A DNA stretch of 64,000 bases, from positions 1 through 64,000 of the forward strand of contig JAFLTM010000003.1 of the NCBI GenBank assembly GCA_022509225.1, in the 5' to 3' direction. This DNA is from Muribaculaceae bacterium. GTDB taxonomy: Bacteria; Bacteroidota; Bacteroidia; Bacteroidales; Muribaculaceae. Of this stretch, positions 40,007 to 50,399 are shown piece by piece. Below the pieces are notes generated by a model. The model did no database searches, had not been told where the DNA came from, and was given only the letters and a program-made list of their open reading frames with translations. The first letter of the stretch is position 1. Each line of letters starts with the position of its first letter. Both the position numbers and the translations under genes were made by a program.

Positions 40007-41668
40007 GTGAAAAAGAATATATTTTTTAATTGTGTGTCACTGTCAGCAACTATTTTATCTCTGACAGTATTCGGAATCAAATCAGAAGCATGCACAAACC
40101 TGATAGCGGGGAAAAAAGCTACAACCGATGGATCTGTAATGATAACCTATGCGGCTGATTCACATGGTCTCTATGGTGATTTATCTCACACTCCGGCAGC
40201 AAAACATGCTCCGGGTGAAATGAGAAAAGTCGTGGAATGGGACACTAACAAACCCTTGGGTGAAATTCCACAACCGCAAGAAACCTATAATGTTGTAGGA
40301 AATATGAATGAATTTCAGGTTGCCATTGGTGAAACAACCTGGGGTGGTCATAATGAATTGGTCGATACAACCGGGAATTCTATCATTGATTATGGATCAT
40401 TGATTCAAATTGCTTTGGAAAGGTCAAAATCAGCCCGAGAAGCTATTAAGATTATGACAGAGCTTGTTGACAAATATGGATATGCAAGTTCGGGAGAATC
40501 CTTTTCAATAGCTGACAAAGATGAAGTATGGATTATGGAAATGATCGGGAAAGGTGCAGAAAAAGGAGCTGTTTGGATTGCAGTCAGAATCCCGGATGAT
40601 GCCATTTCCGGACATGCCAATGAACCGCGCATACGTAAAGTGGATTTTAATGATAAAGATAACGTGCTACATTCTCCTGATGTAATCACATTCGCACGCA
40701 AAAAAGGCTATTTTAATGGCAAAGATGAAGATTTTTCTTTCGCCGATGCGTATAGCACTCACGATGCTTCCACACGTCGTGGATGTGATGCAAGAGTTTG
40801 GTCATACTTCAGGAAATATAACAAGGATGCTGATAAATATTTCGATTGGTGTGCAGGAAAATCTGATGAACCCATGCCACTTTACATCATACCTGAAAAA
40901 AAGGTCAGTCTGGCTGAAATGCAGGATGCAATGAGAGATCATTACGAAGGCACACCTTTTGAAATGACCTCGGATGTGGGGGCAGGTCCCAATCATGTGC
41001 CGTATCGCTGGAGACCCATGGACTATGAAGTTGATGGCAAAAATTATGTAATGGAACGTGCAATTGCAACACAGCAGACAGGTTGGCATTTTGTAAGTCA
41101 AAGTCGTGCGGACCTTCCGGATCCAATTGGAGGAGTGATATGGTTTGGCACCGATGATACCAACACGTCTGTCTATATGCCATTTTATTGCAGCCTAACT
41201 GAAGTGCCGGCTCAATTGGCAAAAGGAGATATCAACAATTTTGATTTCAATTCTAATTTTTGGGTTAATAATATTGTTGCAAATCAAGCTTATAACCGAT
41301 ATGATCTGATGATTCCAGATATTCGCAAAGTGCAAGGCAATCTTGAAAACGATTTCATATCAACCCGTCCGGAACAAGAACAAATCTTGCTTGCCCTATA
41401 TCAAAATAATGATATCGACGGATTGAAGCGGAAAGTGAATGAAGAAGCTGCAGATATCGCTCAAAAAGCAACTAAAGATTACCAAGATCTGGCCATTTAC
41501 CTTTTTGTGAAATTTATGGATGGAAACATGAAGAAAACAAATGATGACGGTTCATTCAAATTAAATGAATACGGCATCCCTGCTTTTCCTTCATTTCCGG
41601 GGTATGATAAAAAATATTACGAAAATATCGTTAAAGAAAGCGGCGACCATTTCTTGATTTCCAAATAA
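40007..41668 (+). CDS. C69-family dipeptidase (GTG start)
   Basis: ORF 553 aa; signal peptide then N-terminal nucleophile Cys: EACTNLIAGKKATTDGSVMITYAADSH. Confidence 0.92.
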   Translation: MKKNIFFNCVSLSATILSLTVFGIKSEACTNLIAGKKATTDGSVMITYAADSHGLYGDLSHTPAAKHAPGEMRKVVEWDTNKPLGEIPQPQETYNVVGNMNEFQVAIGETTWGGHNELVDTTGNSIIDYGSLIQIALERSKSAREAIKIMTELVDKYGYASSGESFSIADKDEVWIMEMIGKGAEKGAVWIAVRIPDDAISGHANEPRIRKVDFNDKDNVLHSPDVITFARKKGYFNGKDEDFSFADAYSTHDASTRRGCDARVWSYFRKYNKDADKYFDWCAGKSDEPMPLYIIPEKKVSLAEMQDAMRDHYEGTPFEMTSDVGAGPNHVPYRWRPMDYEVDGKNYVMERAIATQQTGWHFVSQSRADLPDPIGGVIWFGTDDTNTSVYMPFYCSLTEVPAQLAKGDINNFDFNSNFWVNNIVANQAYNRYDLMIPDIRKVQGNLENDFISTRPEQEQILLALYQNNDIDGLKRKVNEEAADIAQKATKDYQDLAIYLFVKFMDGNMKKTNDDGSFKLNEYGIPAFPSFPGYDKKYYENIVKESGDHFLISK

Positions 41669-41679
41669 TGAATAAAACA

Positions 41680-41719
41680 AAAATCGGGAGGCATTTTGAA
41701 AAATTTGCCTCCCGATTTT
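41680..41719. terminator. Bidirectional terminator between the C69 and HIT genes
   Basis: AAAATCGGGAGGCA (41680-41693) / TGCCTCCCGATTTT (41706-41719). Confidence 0.85.
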
Positions 41720-41736
41720 ATCTCGTTATATTTTTT

Positions 41737-42129
41737 TTATTTAAATGATTTTGCGATTAATTCACACACCTCTTTCATCTTCTTAGGTGATGGATTCTCT
41801 ATCTTCTTTTTAAAATCCAGATCACCTTCATTTTTTAGAGGCACCAGATGAATGTGTGCATGAGGAACCTCAAGGCCCAAAACAGCCATACCAACTTTCC
41901 GGCATGGTAGAGCTGTTTTTATGGCTGCCGCAACCCTCTTGGTAAACTTGAACATATCTCCAAGCATGTCATCATCTATATCAAAAAGATAATCCTCTTC
42001 AATTTTTGGCACAACAAGAGTATGACCCCATGTAATCGGATTTATATCCAGAAATGCAAAAAATCTATCATCTTCTGCTATCTTATAAGAAGGAAGTTCT
42101 CCTTTTATGATCCGACTGAATATTGTCAT
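41737..42129 (-). CDS. HIT-family protein
   Basis: ORF 130 aa; IFSRIIKGELPSYKIAEDD, histidine triad HAHIHLVPL. Confidence 0.93.
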   Translation of the reverse strand: MTIFSRIIKGELPSYKIAEDDRFFAFLDINPITWGHTLVVPKIEEDYLFDIDDDMLGDMFKFTKRVAAAIKTALPCRKVGMAVLGLEVPHAHIHLVPLKNEGDLDFKKKIENPSPKKMKEVCELIAKSFK

Positions 42130-42135
42130 GATTTA

Positions 42136-42600
42136 TTAAATCTCAATCTTTAAAACTTCAAATTCCAATTCACCGGCCGGTGCCTTCACCTTGACAATAT
42201 CACCGACTTTATGTCCCATTAGACCTTGGGCTATAGGTGTGGTAGATGCTATCTTGCCTTCTCTGAAGTTAGCTTCATTTTCAGTTACAATGGTGTATGC
42301 AACCTCCATACCGTTTTTTAAATTTTTGATTGTAACCTTGTTCAGCAACTGAACTTCTTCAGTGTTTAATTTACTGTCGTCGATGATTCTTGCCGAGGCA
42401 ATCAATTCCTTAATTTTTGCTATTTTCATTTCAAGCATACCCTGTGCCTCCTTTGCTGCATCATACTCAGCATTCTCGGATAAGTCTCCTTTATCCCTGG
42501 CTTCGGCTATTGCTTGTTTTATCAAGGGCCTCTGGGCTTCCAGATCACTTAGCTCCTTCATCTTTTTGTCATATCCTTCTTGTGTGAGATACGTTGCCAT
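42136..42600 (-). CDS. greA: Transcription elongation factor GreA
   Basis: ORF 154 aa; YLTQEGYDKKMKELSDLEAQRP, AEARDKGDLSENAEYDAAKEAQG. Confidence 0.95.
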   Translation of the reverse strand: MATYLTQEGYDKKMKELSDLEAQRPLIKQAIAEARDKGDLSENAEYDAAKEAQGMLEMKIAKIKELIASARIIDDSKLNTEEVQLLNKVTIKNLKNGMEVAYTIVTENEANFREGKIASTTPIAQGLMGHKVGDIVKVKAPAGELEFEVLKIEI

Positions 42601-42735
42601 AGTTATTTCTTTTAATTAAAAATCCTCCGGAGATTTTCTCCGGAGAGTAAAAAATAAAGAATCTTCCCGGCTTATAACTTTAGCCTAAAAGACCCTTAAA
42701 GAGCTATACGCGGCTCTTATATGTATGCAAATTTA
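42601..42735 (-). promoter_or_regulatory. Structured greA leader with promoter and terminator-like hairpin
   Basis: Minus strand: TAAATTTG (42735-42728), AAGAGC-cgcgtata-GCTCTT, then CTCCGGAG-aaaat-CTCCGGAG-GATTTTT, then greA ATG. Confidence 0.45.
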
Positions 42736-42815
42736 ATAATTTTTTTTCTCATCAAATCACTTTCCATCATTTTTATAAAATTTTTACATTCAATTTTATA
42801 ACTTTTTGTTTTATC

Positions 42816-43385
42816 CTATTCGGAAAGATCATTGTTGATTCTTTTCATTTTGAACGAATACATTATCCTGTAGGCGCCATAGGTGATAAAAGATATGCCA
42901 ATATAAAGCCATTCCGCTATATTCCCAACAACAGGGCCGGCAAGGAAGATGCATGCACACACAATAGCAACTACCAACAACAGGAACATCCATACACTCC
43001 AGAATGAAGAATAGCTATACATCACAAAAGATTCAGATATGCCATTGATAGCCACAAAGATGATATATAACCCCATACAGAATATAAATGCTTCAGTAAG
43101 TGATGGAGAAGGAAGGAAAAACAACCAAATCGCACATAATATTTCTACAATGCCACATGCCACTGACCAACCCCATCCGTGCGTATTGGAGATATTGGAA
43201 AAACCCAAAATCATATTGAAGATACCTACACATCCAACTGCACCTGCAAAAATATATGCCATAATAGCAAGGGATGCTGACGGATTACTAAGACACCAGG
43301 TTCCGAATCCTATAAAAATAAGTCCTGTCAAGAGGGGAATCCACCAAAATCTTGTATTATTATAAATATATTTTGTCCTGTCCAT
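42816..43385 (-). CDS. HdeD/DUF308-family membrane protein
   Basis: ORF 189 aa; six hydrophobic segments with repeated G-x-W-x-L pattern. Confidence 0.8.
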   Translation of the reverse strand: MDRTKYIYNNTRFWWIPLLTGLIFIGFGTWCLSNPSASLAIMAYIFAGAVGCVGIFNMILGFSNISNTHGWGWSVACGIVEILCAIWLFFLPSPSLTEAFIFCMGLYIIFVAINGISESFVMYSYSSFWSVWMFLLLVVAIVCACIFLAGPVVGNIAEWLYIGISFITYGAYRIMYSFKMKRINNDLSE

Positions 43386-43412
43386 AACCTTTTCAATAAT
43401 TATTTATAGTTA

Positions 43413-43895
43413 TCAATAATTGCTTATAGTTCCCGTGTATTCACCCATCATGTTAAACGTCAAGGTAATCTCGTCTGCCGTGTTTAATTCAACGATATAC
43501 CCTTCACCCGACCTATTTATCTCATTTATTCCAATACCGGAATAATTATCATTCACATAATCAATAATGCCTTCCAAAAGAAATCCTGTGGGTATGGTTT
43601 TACCATCAGCCGCATCCACCTGCTGCCAATCACCATCCTTATTAAATACAATCTCTGTCCCGTCAGACAAATCAACCTCATAAATAAATGTGGTGCCAAT
43701 TTCCTCAAGTTCAACGTTTGTGGCATTAATATTGGGGAAAAATTGAGTCAAAAAATTTTGCGCAGTTGTAGGTAAATCGTTGACTGTGAGAGGCACATCC
43801 TTCTCATCCATATCCTCATTTGAACATCCTGCAACACACACACATGTCAATAAAAGAAGAGCCGAAAGACCTAAGTTTAGTGATAATTTTTTCAT
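43413..43895 (-). CDS. PepSY-like secreted (lipo)protein
   Basis: ORF 160 aa; lipobox CVAGCSNED, LPTTAQNFLTQFFPN, DGTEIVFNKDGDWQQVD. Confidence 0.82.
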   Translation of the reverse strand: MKKLSLNLGLSALLLLTCVCVAGCSNEDMDEKDVPLTVNDLPTTAQNFLTQFFPNINATNVELEEIGTTFIYEVDLSDGTEIVFNKDGDWQQVDAADGKTIPTGFLLEGIIDYVNDNYSGIGINEINRSGEGYIVELNTADEITLTFNMMGEYTGTISNY

Positions 43896-43959
43896 AGCAG
43901 TTATTTCTTATTTGATTATTTAACAAAATTAACCGCTATATGGTTTGACATGGAATATC

Positions 43960-45819
43960 TTAAAAATAGGAATTTAATTTTGACTCTGTAATTACCGTAA
44001 AAATTCTTTCTCCTTTTGGGGTGTAACTTGCTTCTCCTAATGAAAACAGATTTGAAACAATTGTTTCCATTTCAGTTTCATTTAATTTCTGGCCATATTT
44101 CACTGCCCCTTGTCTTGCCATTATATATGCCAATCGATCGGTCAAAGCCAAAGCATTTAGTTTTTCAGTACCATAATTATAACTTGAGTCCACGACCGAC
44201 TCAAGCATCCCAAGTATTATGTCTCTCGCATCAATATTAACGGCATAGGATGGAATTCCTGTTATGTTCCACCTGTTTTCACTTTCGTATTCAAGTTGAA
44301 AACCGGCAAGTTGTAACTCAGGCATTATCTCTTCCAATGATTCTTGTAGCGACGGGTCAATCTCTATTGAATCAGGGAACATCATACCCATCGATGGTTG
44401 CCTTACACTTATGTTCTTTTTAAAATCTTCAAACAATATTTTAATATGCGCGCGCCTTTGATCAATTATTATAATTCCTTCTCTTGAAGTGGTGACTATA
44501 TATTTGTCCAGAAGCTGCAGGCATAACAAGTTGTTTTTAGTATCATTAATAAGTCCCGGTAATTTATCCTCCTCTTCTTTACTTTTTTCTTCAAAACCGA
44601 ATCCACGGGTGTTCTTCATAAAATTGGAATAAAGTTCATCCCAATTTTCATTGATTTTTATTTTCTTCTCATTATATTTTCCCGAAAATTGTTTGTTCGG
44701 ATCACCGATAACCGTGCCTGTAAACGGATTATAATCTTCCGGGATATCCAATGATGGTTTTTTGGGTAGTTCGCCTTCTCTCAAAGGAGCCACCGGAAGA
44801 GTGTCAAGGCTGAAATCAATAGATGGGACAGCCCCGAATTTTCCTAAAGCCGCCTTGACCGATGCATGAAGAATGGGCCATATTTCCTGTTCGTTTTCGA
44901 ATTTTATCTCGTTTTTTGTAGGATGGATGTTAACGTCTATTGTGTCTGGATCAACCTCGAATTTTAAAAAATAACAGGGTTGAGTGTCTTGAGCAATCAG
45001 CGAGTCATAGCAACCAACAATGGCTTTATGGAAATATGGATGCTTCATATTCCGACCATTGACAATCAGATATTGCAAAGGATTCCTCCTACGGGCATAC
45101 TCCGGCCTGCTTACAAAACCCTTAATCTTTATGAGAGCTGTATCAACTTCAATGGGAAGAAGCTGAAGATCAAGTGAACTTTTCCAGATGTCGTTAATAC
45201 GTTGTTTAAATGACGCGGGACGTAAATCCAATGTTTTATTTCCCGTATCAATCGACATTCTAATTTTATTGTTTACTAATGCAAGTCGTTCAAACTCTCT
45301 CATTATATTTGAGAGTTCAACATTATCACTTTTTAAAAATTTTCTCCTTGCCGGAACATTAAAAAACAGATTCTTTACTGAAATAGAGGTGCCTTTTTCA
45401 CATGCAACGGGTTGTTGGGACTCAACTTTTGTAGCTTTAATCATTAAATGAGTGCCGATTTGCTGATTCTCCGTCCGTGTCTTGACTTCAACCTGAGAAA
45501 TAGCACATATAGATGGTAAAGCCTCCCCTCGGAATCCCATTGTTGATAATGCGAACAGATCGGAAGCGGACCTGATTTTTGATGTGGCATGGCGTTCAAA
45601 TGCCATGCGTGCATCAGTCTCACTCATCCCGCTGCCATTATCTACAATCTGGATCATAGTTCTTCCGGCATCCTTTATATATATCTTAATTTCTGTAGCA
45701 CCTGCATCCACAGAATTTTCAACAAGTTCCTTTATCACTGATGCCGGGCGTTGAATCACTTCTCCGGCTGCAATCTGATTTGCCACAGAGTCCGGGAGCA
45801 GCTTGATTATGTCACTCAT
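43960..45819 (-). CDS. mutL: DNA mismatch repair protein MutL
   Basis: ORF 619 aa; IAAGEVIQRPASVIKELVENSVDAGAT, DNGSGM, TMGFRGEALPSI. Confidence 0.96.
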   Translation of the reverse strand: MSDIIKLLPDSVANQIAAGEVIQRPASVIKELVENSVDAGATEIKIYIKDAGRTMIQIVDNGSGMSETDARMAFERHATSKIRSASDLFALSTMGFRGEALPSICAISQVEVKTRTENQQIGTHLMIKATKVESQQPVACEKGTSISVKNLFFNVPARRKFLKSDNVELSNIMREFERLALVNNKIRMSIDTGNKTLDLRPASFKQRINDIWKSSLDLQLLPIEVDTALIKIKGFVSRPEYARRRNPLQYLIVNGRNMKHPYFHKAIVGCYDSLIAQDTQPCYFLKFEVDPDTIDVNIHPTKNEIKFENEQEIWPILHASVKAALGKFGAVPSIDFSLDTLPVAPLREGELPKKPSLDIPEDYNPFTGTVIGDPNKQFSGKYNEKKIKINENWDELYSNFMKNTRGFGFEEKSKEEEDKLPGLINDTKNNLLCLQLLDKYIVTTSREGIIIIDQRRAHIKILFEDFKKNISVRQPSMGMMFPDSIEIDPSLQESLEEIMPELQLAGFQLEYESENRWNITGIPSYAVNIDARDIILGMLESVVDSSYNYGTEKLNALALTDRLAYIMARQGAVKYGQKLNETEMETIVSNLFSLGEASYTPKGERIFTVITESKLNSYF

Positions 45820-48085
45820 TCTCCTCCTCCTTTCCTTCGATTTTCTCTTTAAGTACAGCCTCCCCTATCTCTTCCGCTTCCTCTTCTATTGTCTGATTTT
45901 CCTTCTCTAAATCATCTGTGGTTATCTCTATTTGCTCAAGTGTTTCAGATGACTCAACTTTTTCAACTCCTGCTGATTCCGAGCCGGTATCTAAAGAATC
46001 CGGCAGGATAGCCGGTATTTCATCCCACTCATAAAGAGAGGATGGTGGAGGAGTGAAGCGTGCCCCTGAAAAAGTTTTAGGTTCTCCAAAATCTGATGGC
46101 GCCAAGAAATACTGCTCAAGTTCATCTGGCACCTCACCTAAATTATCCGCCCATCGCATAGTGTTGCCATACCATTCCCTTTGGGGTCTAAGAAAACTCC
46201 ACCATTTAAATCGTCTAAGGTATTTCTGGCTATTCTTGACCATAAAAATGGGTGTGACTTTACCGCTTACTTCAGGCCACATTTTTAACCAATCCATCTT
46301 GTTGTCTTTCAGAAAGATTTCAAGATATGAACTTTCCGCCTCTACAAGACGGTTATAGGTTGAATCCGATTCTTGGGGCAGAAATATTGTTTCAACGTTA
46401 CCCTCCACATTAAGTCGTTTCAAAGTCTCACCTTCAAAATAGGCAGTTATCTCCTTTCCCGTTATTTGATTATAAAAATCTTCATCTATATGTTCAGATA
46501 TCAAGCCATATTCCGGAAGATATGCCCAGTCTGTGGTCGAGTCATTGAAATGAACATCAATCCTGTTACCGGTGACCTGACGTTCCTCATTCCAGATAAT
46601 AGGCTTGCGGAAAAGATACAGCATTGAATCTCTTTCCACAAAAACCATTGAATCGGCGACCCCTTGAATATCTTGCTTGAAAAATCTTCCTCTGTGATAT
46701 GCAAGTGCAACATGAAAATCCTTCGGCACCAATGGGAGGGAATCCAATTCTTGCTGTTCTTCTTTGTTTATGATGGAAATTGCCGAGGGAGCTATTTCTT
46801 CCAGTTTTTTCAAAGGCAAATCAATGTCAGGAATTTGCACGGAAAAAAACACGGGATCAACCCATATTTTATTTAAGGAATCTATAAATATTATAGGTTT
46901 CCCCTTTACTTCCGGATAGGGAGTCTTTTTTCTTGTATCCGGCACCATTTCCGTTATCAGGAAAGTTCTGATTGTATCAGCCCTCAAGAATAGCGTGTCG
47001 CCCTGTGAGTATTCCAAGAGCAATGGGTAAATGGTTGACAATGCTTCCTTGGTAGAATCGTTATAGATTCCGAATCCACCGATTAATGTTGTCTTTTGGG
47101 CAGTGTCTGTCAACACCATCGGGGCACTCCTTTTAAAAGGATCTCGGAACATATAGACTCGGCTGATCCTTGTCGTGTTATCATAAATTATGCTGTCACC
47201 TTCCAATGTTGTAACATTACCGGTGGAATCTTTATGTAGAATTGTGGATCTAGCCAGAAGTTCGGCATCCCCACTGTCGGTGAAATATGTGGCATAAGTT
47301 GTAAGAATAGTGTCATTCTCGCTTTGAATTTCTGTTGGGCTGTCAATCTCGGCTATATGGGTTTCGGTGTTATAATGCAGCGTGTCGGTCAACATTGTAA
47401 ACCCGTCTTTGTGGTTCACAAGCACGACGTCCTTATAAAATTCTGCTTTTTTAGTTGCGGGGGAATATTCTCCATAAAGTGATGTAAGCGTATTGACCGC
47501 ATCTTCGATTGTACCCCATTTTGTATACCAACCCAAATCGGCAGACATATCATAATCAAGACTGTCTGTTGTCAAGGTGACATCGTTATTTATCAGTCTG
47601 ACTTTCTTTTCTGTGGGTCCGTTTTTTAAGCGTGCGAGATGTTCATCCCCGTTATAAAATAACTTATCGGCATACACAAATAAAGTGTCACCCTGCTCCA
47701 TCCTTACATTACTGAATGCATCCAGAGAATTTATTTCAGGATAATAATAGGCAGAGTCACAAAACATCCATAAACCTGCTTGACGGAACTTAACACTTCC
47801 TTTCAAGATTTGACGTTCTATAGTGTCATTGCTCTTTGTTTTGTACAGACTGTCGGCATATTCCAAAAAGACTTTATCTTCCTGATACCGATTAACTCCT
47901 GGCACTTCTGGTTTTATAGGACGACTTGGCGCAGGCCTTTTAAAAGTGGTTTCCTCTTTTATTTCATTCCTCCTACGGGTTTGAGAATATCCCTTAAGAA
48001 ATGTATCGAAAGAGAGAAAAAATACTATCAGGACAACTGCCGATGTTATGAATTTTCCTCCACTTAGAAAATTTCCCCTTTTCAT
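45812..48085 (-). CDS. OstA-like (LptA/LptD N-domain) protein
   Basis: ORF 757 aa; ILKGSVKFRQAGLWMFCDSAYYYPEINSLDAFSNVRMEQGDTLFVYADKL, beta-jellyroll-type repeats. Confidence 0.85.
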   Translation of the reverse strand: MKRGNFLSGGKFITSAVVLIVFFLSFDTFLKGYSQTRRRNEIKEETTFKRPAPSRPIKPEVPGVNRYQEDKVFLEYADSLYKTKSNDTIERQILKGSVKFRQAGLWMFCDSAYYYPEINSLDAFSNVRMEQGDTLFVYADKLFYNGDEHLARLKNGPTEKKVRLINNDVTLTTDSLDYDMSADLGWYTKWGTIEDAVNTLTSLYGEYSPATKKAEFYKDVVLVNHKDGFTMLTDTLHYNTETHIAEIDSPTEIQSENDTILTTYATYFTDSGDAELLARSTILHKDSTGNVTTLEGDSIIYDNTTRISRVYMFRDPFKRSAPMVLTDTAQKTTLIGGFGIYNDSTKEALSTIYPLLLEYSQGDTLFLRADTIRTFLITEMVPDTRKKTPYPEVKGKPIIFIDSLNKIWVDPVFFSVQIPDIDLPLKKLEEIAPSAISIINKEEQQELDSLPLVPKDFHVALAYHRGRFFKQDIQGVADSMVFVERDSMLYLFRKPIIWNEERQVTGNRIDVHFNDSTTDWAYLPEYGLISEHIDEDFYNQITGKEITAYFEGETLKRLNVEGNVETIFLPQESDSTYNRLVEAESSYLEIFLKDNKMDWLKMWPEVSGKVTPIFMVKNSQKYLRRFKWWSFLRPQREWYGNTMRWADNLGEVPDELEQYFLAPSDFGEPKTFSGARFTPPPSSLYEWDEIPAILPDSLDTGSESAGVEKVESSETLEQIEITTDDLEKENQTIEEEAEEIGEAVLKEKIEGKEEENE

Positions 48086-48088
48086 CTA

Positions 48089-49474
48089 CTAATTTTCCTT
48101 GACCCAGCCTTCATAGCGGAATTCACAATTCTGCCATCCCGGTTCAATCCTTACATAAGTATCTTTGATTTTATTTTCGAGCCATTCTTTCAGAACCTCT
48201 TCTTTCTTATGATTTTCATACATCTTTTTTAATAGATTATAGTCGTCTGCAAGATTGGCTCTGTGGCCGGGGATTCTTTCTTTTAATTTGACAATGGCTG
48301 CAACATCTTTATGGCTCGAGTTTTTCATTATGAAAGCTTCGCTTAAATCTCCCGGTTCCATATTCTCAATCTTTTTTGATATCTCGGGAGGAAGATCCTG
48401 CATTTCAAACTTACTGCTCCTATATAGATTGGAGTATTCATTATTATTGGTCATCACCCCTTTATTGTTTCTTGTGTCTTTATCTTGTGAAAGAAAGCTC
48501 GCTCCCTCTTCAAATGTGAATGCACCTCCAACAATCTCTTTTCTTATTGAATCAAGCCTGTTGGTTGCATCGTTAAGATCCTTTTGACTAACTTTTGGAG
48601 TCAGAAGTATATGACGCACATTAACCTGGTCTCCTCTTTTACCTATTAACTGCAAAATGTGAAAACCATATTCTGTTTCTACAATTCTCGACACCTTCTT
48701 GGGATCACTTAGATTAAATGCCACATTTGCAAATTCCGGCACCCAGGCTGCCCGTCCGTTGTAGCCAAGTTCACCTCCCTGCATCGCACTTCCATCCTCA
48801 CTATACATAATAGCCAAAGTTGAAAAATCAGCCTCCCCCTTGTTCACTCTTTCTGAATATTCCCGTAGTCTTGCCTTGACATCCTCTATCTCTTGCCGAG
48901 GAATATTCGGATTCAAGGTAATCAACTGAACTTCTACCTGCATCGGCACATAGGGAACACTGTCTGCCGGTAATGAATCAAAATATTTCCTAACCTCATT
49001 TGGTGTTGCGGTCACATCTTCCGTCAGACTTCTTTGCACCTGACCAACTATCGAATTATTTCTCATCATTTCCACAAGATTCTCCCTAAGTACCGGTAGT
49101 GACTTATGAAAAAATTCCTCCACTTTCTCTTTTGATCCAAGTTGACTGATGAAATAATTTATTCTTTGGTCAACAGCTGATCGAACACTTGATTCCGGCA
49201 CCTCTATCGTGTCGATTTTTGCTTGATGCAGATATAATTTTTCCACTGCAAGTTGTTCCGGTATAAAGCAATAAGGATCTCCCGGTATGGTCACACCCTC
49301 TGAACGTAGTTGCTGGTACTGCGATTCAATATCCGATTTGAATATTGCTTCGTCACCAACCACCCAAGCCACCTCATCGACAACATTTTTATTATCATTC
49401 TGGCTTGACACTGGCACAATCATCAGAGAAATGCCTGCTGATATAATTATATATCTTAAATTTCTTATTTTCAT
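48089..49474 (-). CDS. SurA-like peptidylprolyl isomerase
   Basis: ORF 461 aa; signal peptide, two parvulin-type regions (EDGSAMQGGELGYNGRAAWVPEFANVAFNL; VRHILLTPKVSQKDL). Confidence 0.92.
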   Translation of the reverse strand: MKIRNLRYIIISAGISLMIVPVSSQNDNKNVVDEVAWVVGDEAIFKSDIESQYQQLRSEGVTIPGDPYCFIPEQLAVEKLYLHQAKIDTIEVPESSVRSAVDQRINYFISQLGSKEKVEEFFHKSLPVLRENLVEMMRNNSIVGQVQRSLTEDVTATPNEVRKYFDSLPADSVPYVPMQVEVQLITLNPNIPRQEIEDVKARLREYSERVNKGEADFSTLAIMYSEDGSAMQGGELGYNGRAAWVPEFANVAFNLSDPKKVSRIVETEYGFHILQLIGKRGDQVNVRHILLTPKVSQKDLNDATNRLDSIRKEIVGGAFTFEEGASFLSQDKDTRNNKGVMTNNNEYSNLYRSSKFEMQDLPPEISKKIENMEPGDLSEAFIMKNSSHKDVAAIVKLKERIPGHRANLADDYNLLKKMYENHKKEEVLKEWLENKIKDTYVRIEPGWQNCEFRYEGWVKEN

Positions 49475-49492
49475 TATCTTGAGTGTTAATAT

Positions 49493-50392
49493 CTATAGTA
49501 GAGCTTGTCTGTTTAGGGGATTATAATTTAAATATTCAAGTTTTTTTTCTTTAATGGCCTTCTTGAGTAAAGACTCCACCAATGTTTTCTCATAGGCATT
49601 GAGGTTGTCTTGATGTAAAATATTGGCTATCCATAAAGATGCGTATTCATAAGGCTGGCTACTTCCGGATGGAAGATAATCAGATATAGAGAGATAGTAT
49701 GCACAATCTCCATAATTTATTTCAAAATATCGATTGTTTTCAAGAAATAAATCCGGATCTCCAAATCTATATGGTATCATTCCTGAAATGGTCTCCCAAT
49801 CTATCCATCTGTCTTTAAAATATTCATATTCCAATGCTTTGTCCATCCATTCCTTTTCAAGATTATCAATATCTGCCTCATCTTGAGAAGTCATTAATCT
49901 TTTTATCTCATCTTCTCTTGAAACATTCGCATCTATCTTGAGAAATATTCCCTTCACCAAAGGCACCTCTGTAACCAGTTCTTCTTTATGACTGTCATAA
50001 TAAGTTTTCACCTCCTTTTCATCAGTCTTTATCAGACGGCTCTCTCGCATTTTCATTAAATACTCCTGAATAATGAGTTTATTGCGATAAGCAGCCACTT
50101 TCCTTTCTATATCCTTGATGTCGTAAAGCCTTTCTTCTGCAAAGTCTGCGAGCAACTCATCCTTGATCCATTCATCAGTTAGGGCATTAAACATCTCACA
50201 ACTATCTGCAGGCTGAAGACCTTGTGGTATCTTATTGATTATTTCATCTTCAGTCAACATCTTTTCCCCGACCCTGACAAGGTAATTCTCGTTAACCGGC
50301 TCATGCTTCCCGCATGATATAGCACACCAGATCAATATAAATGTATGAAAAATGATCATCAGGAAATTATAACTATGCTTTGTCGAAATCAT
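49493..50392 (-). CDS. SurA-N-like lipoprotein lacking a clear parvulin domain (start MISTKHSYN)
   Basis: Lipobox CAISCGKHEP; helical region LTDEWIKDELLADFAEERLYDIKDIERKVAAYRNKLIIQEYL; no GGELG/HIL motif. Confidence 0.7.
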   Translation of the reverse strand: MISTKHSYNFLMIIFHTFILIWCAISCGKHEPVNENYLVRVGEKMLTEDEIINKIPQGLQPADSCEMFNALTDEWIKDELLADFAEERLYDIKDIERKVAAYRNKLIIQEYLMKMRESRLIKTDEKEVKTYYDSHKEELVTEVPLVKGIFLKIDANVSREDEIKRLMTSQDEADIDNLEKEWMDKALEYEYFKDRWIDWETISGMIPYRFGDPDLFLENNRYFEINYGDCAYYLSISDYLPSGSSQPYEYASLWIANILHQDNLNAYEKTLVESLLKKAIKEKKLEYLNYNPLNRQALL

Positions 50393-50399
50393 GAATAAA

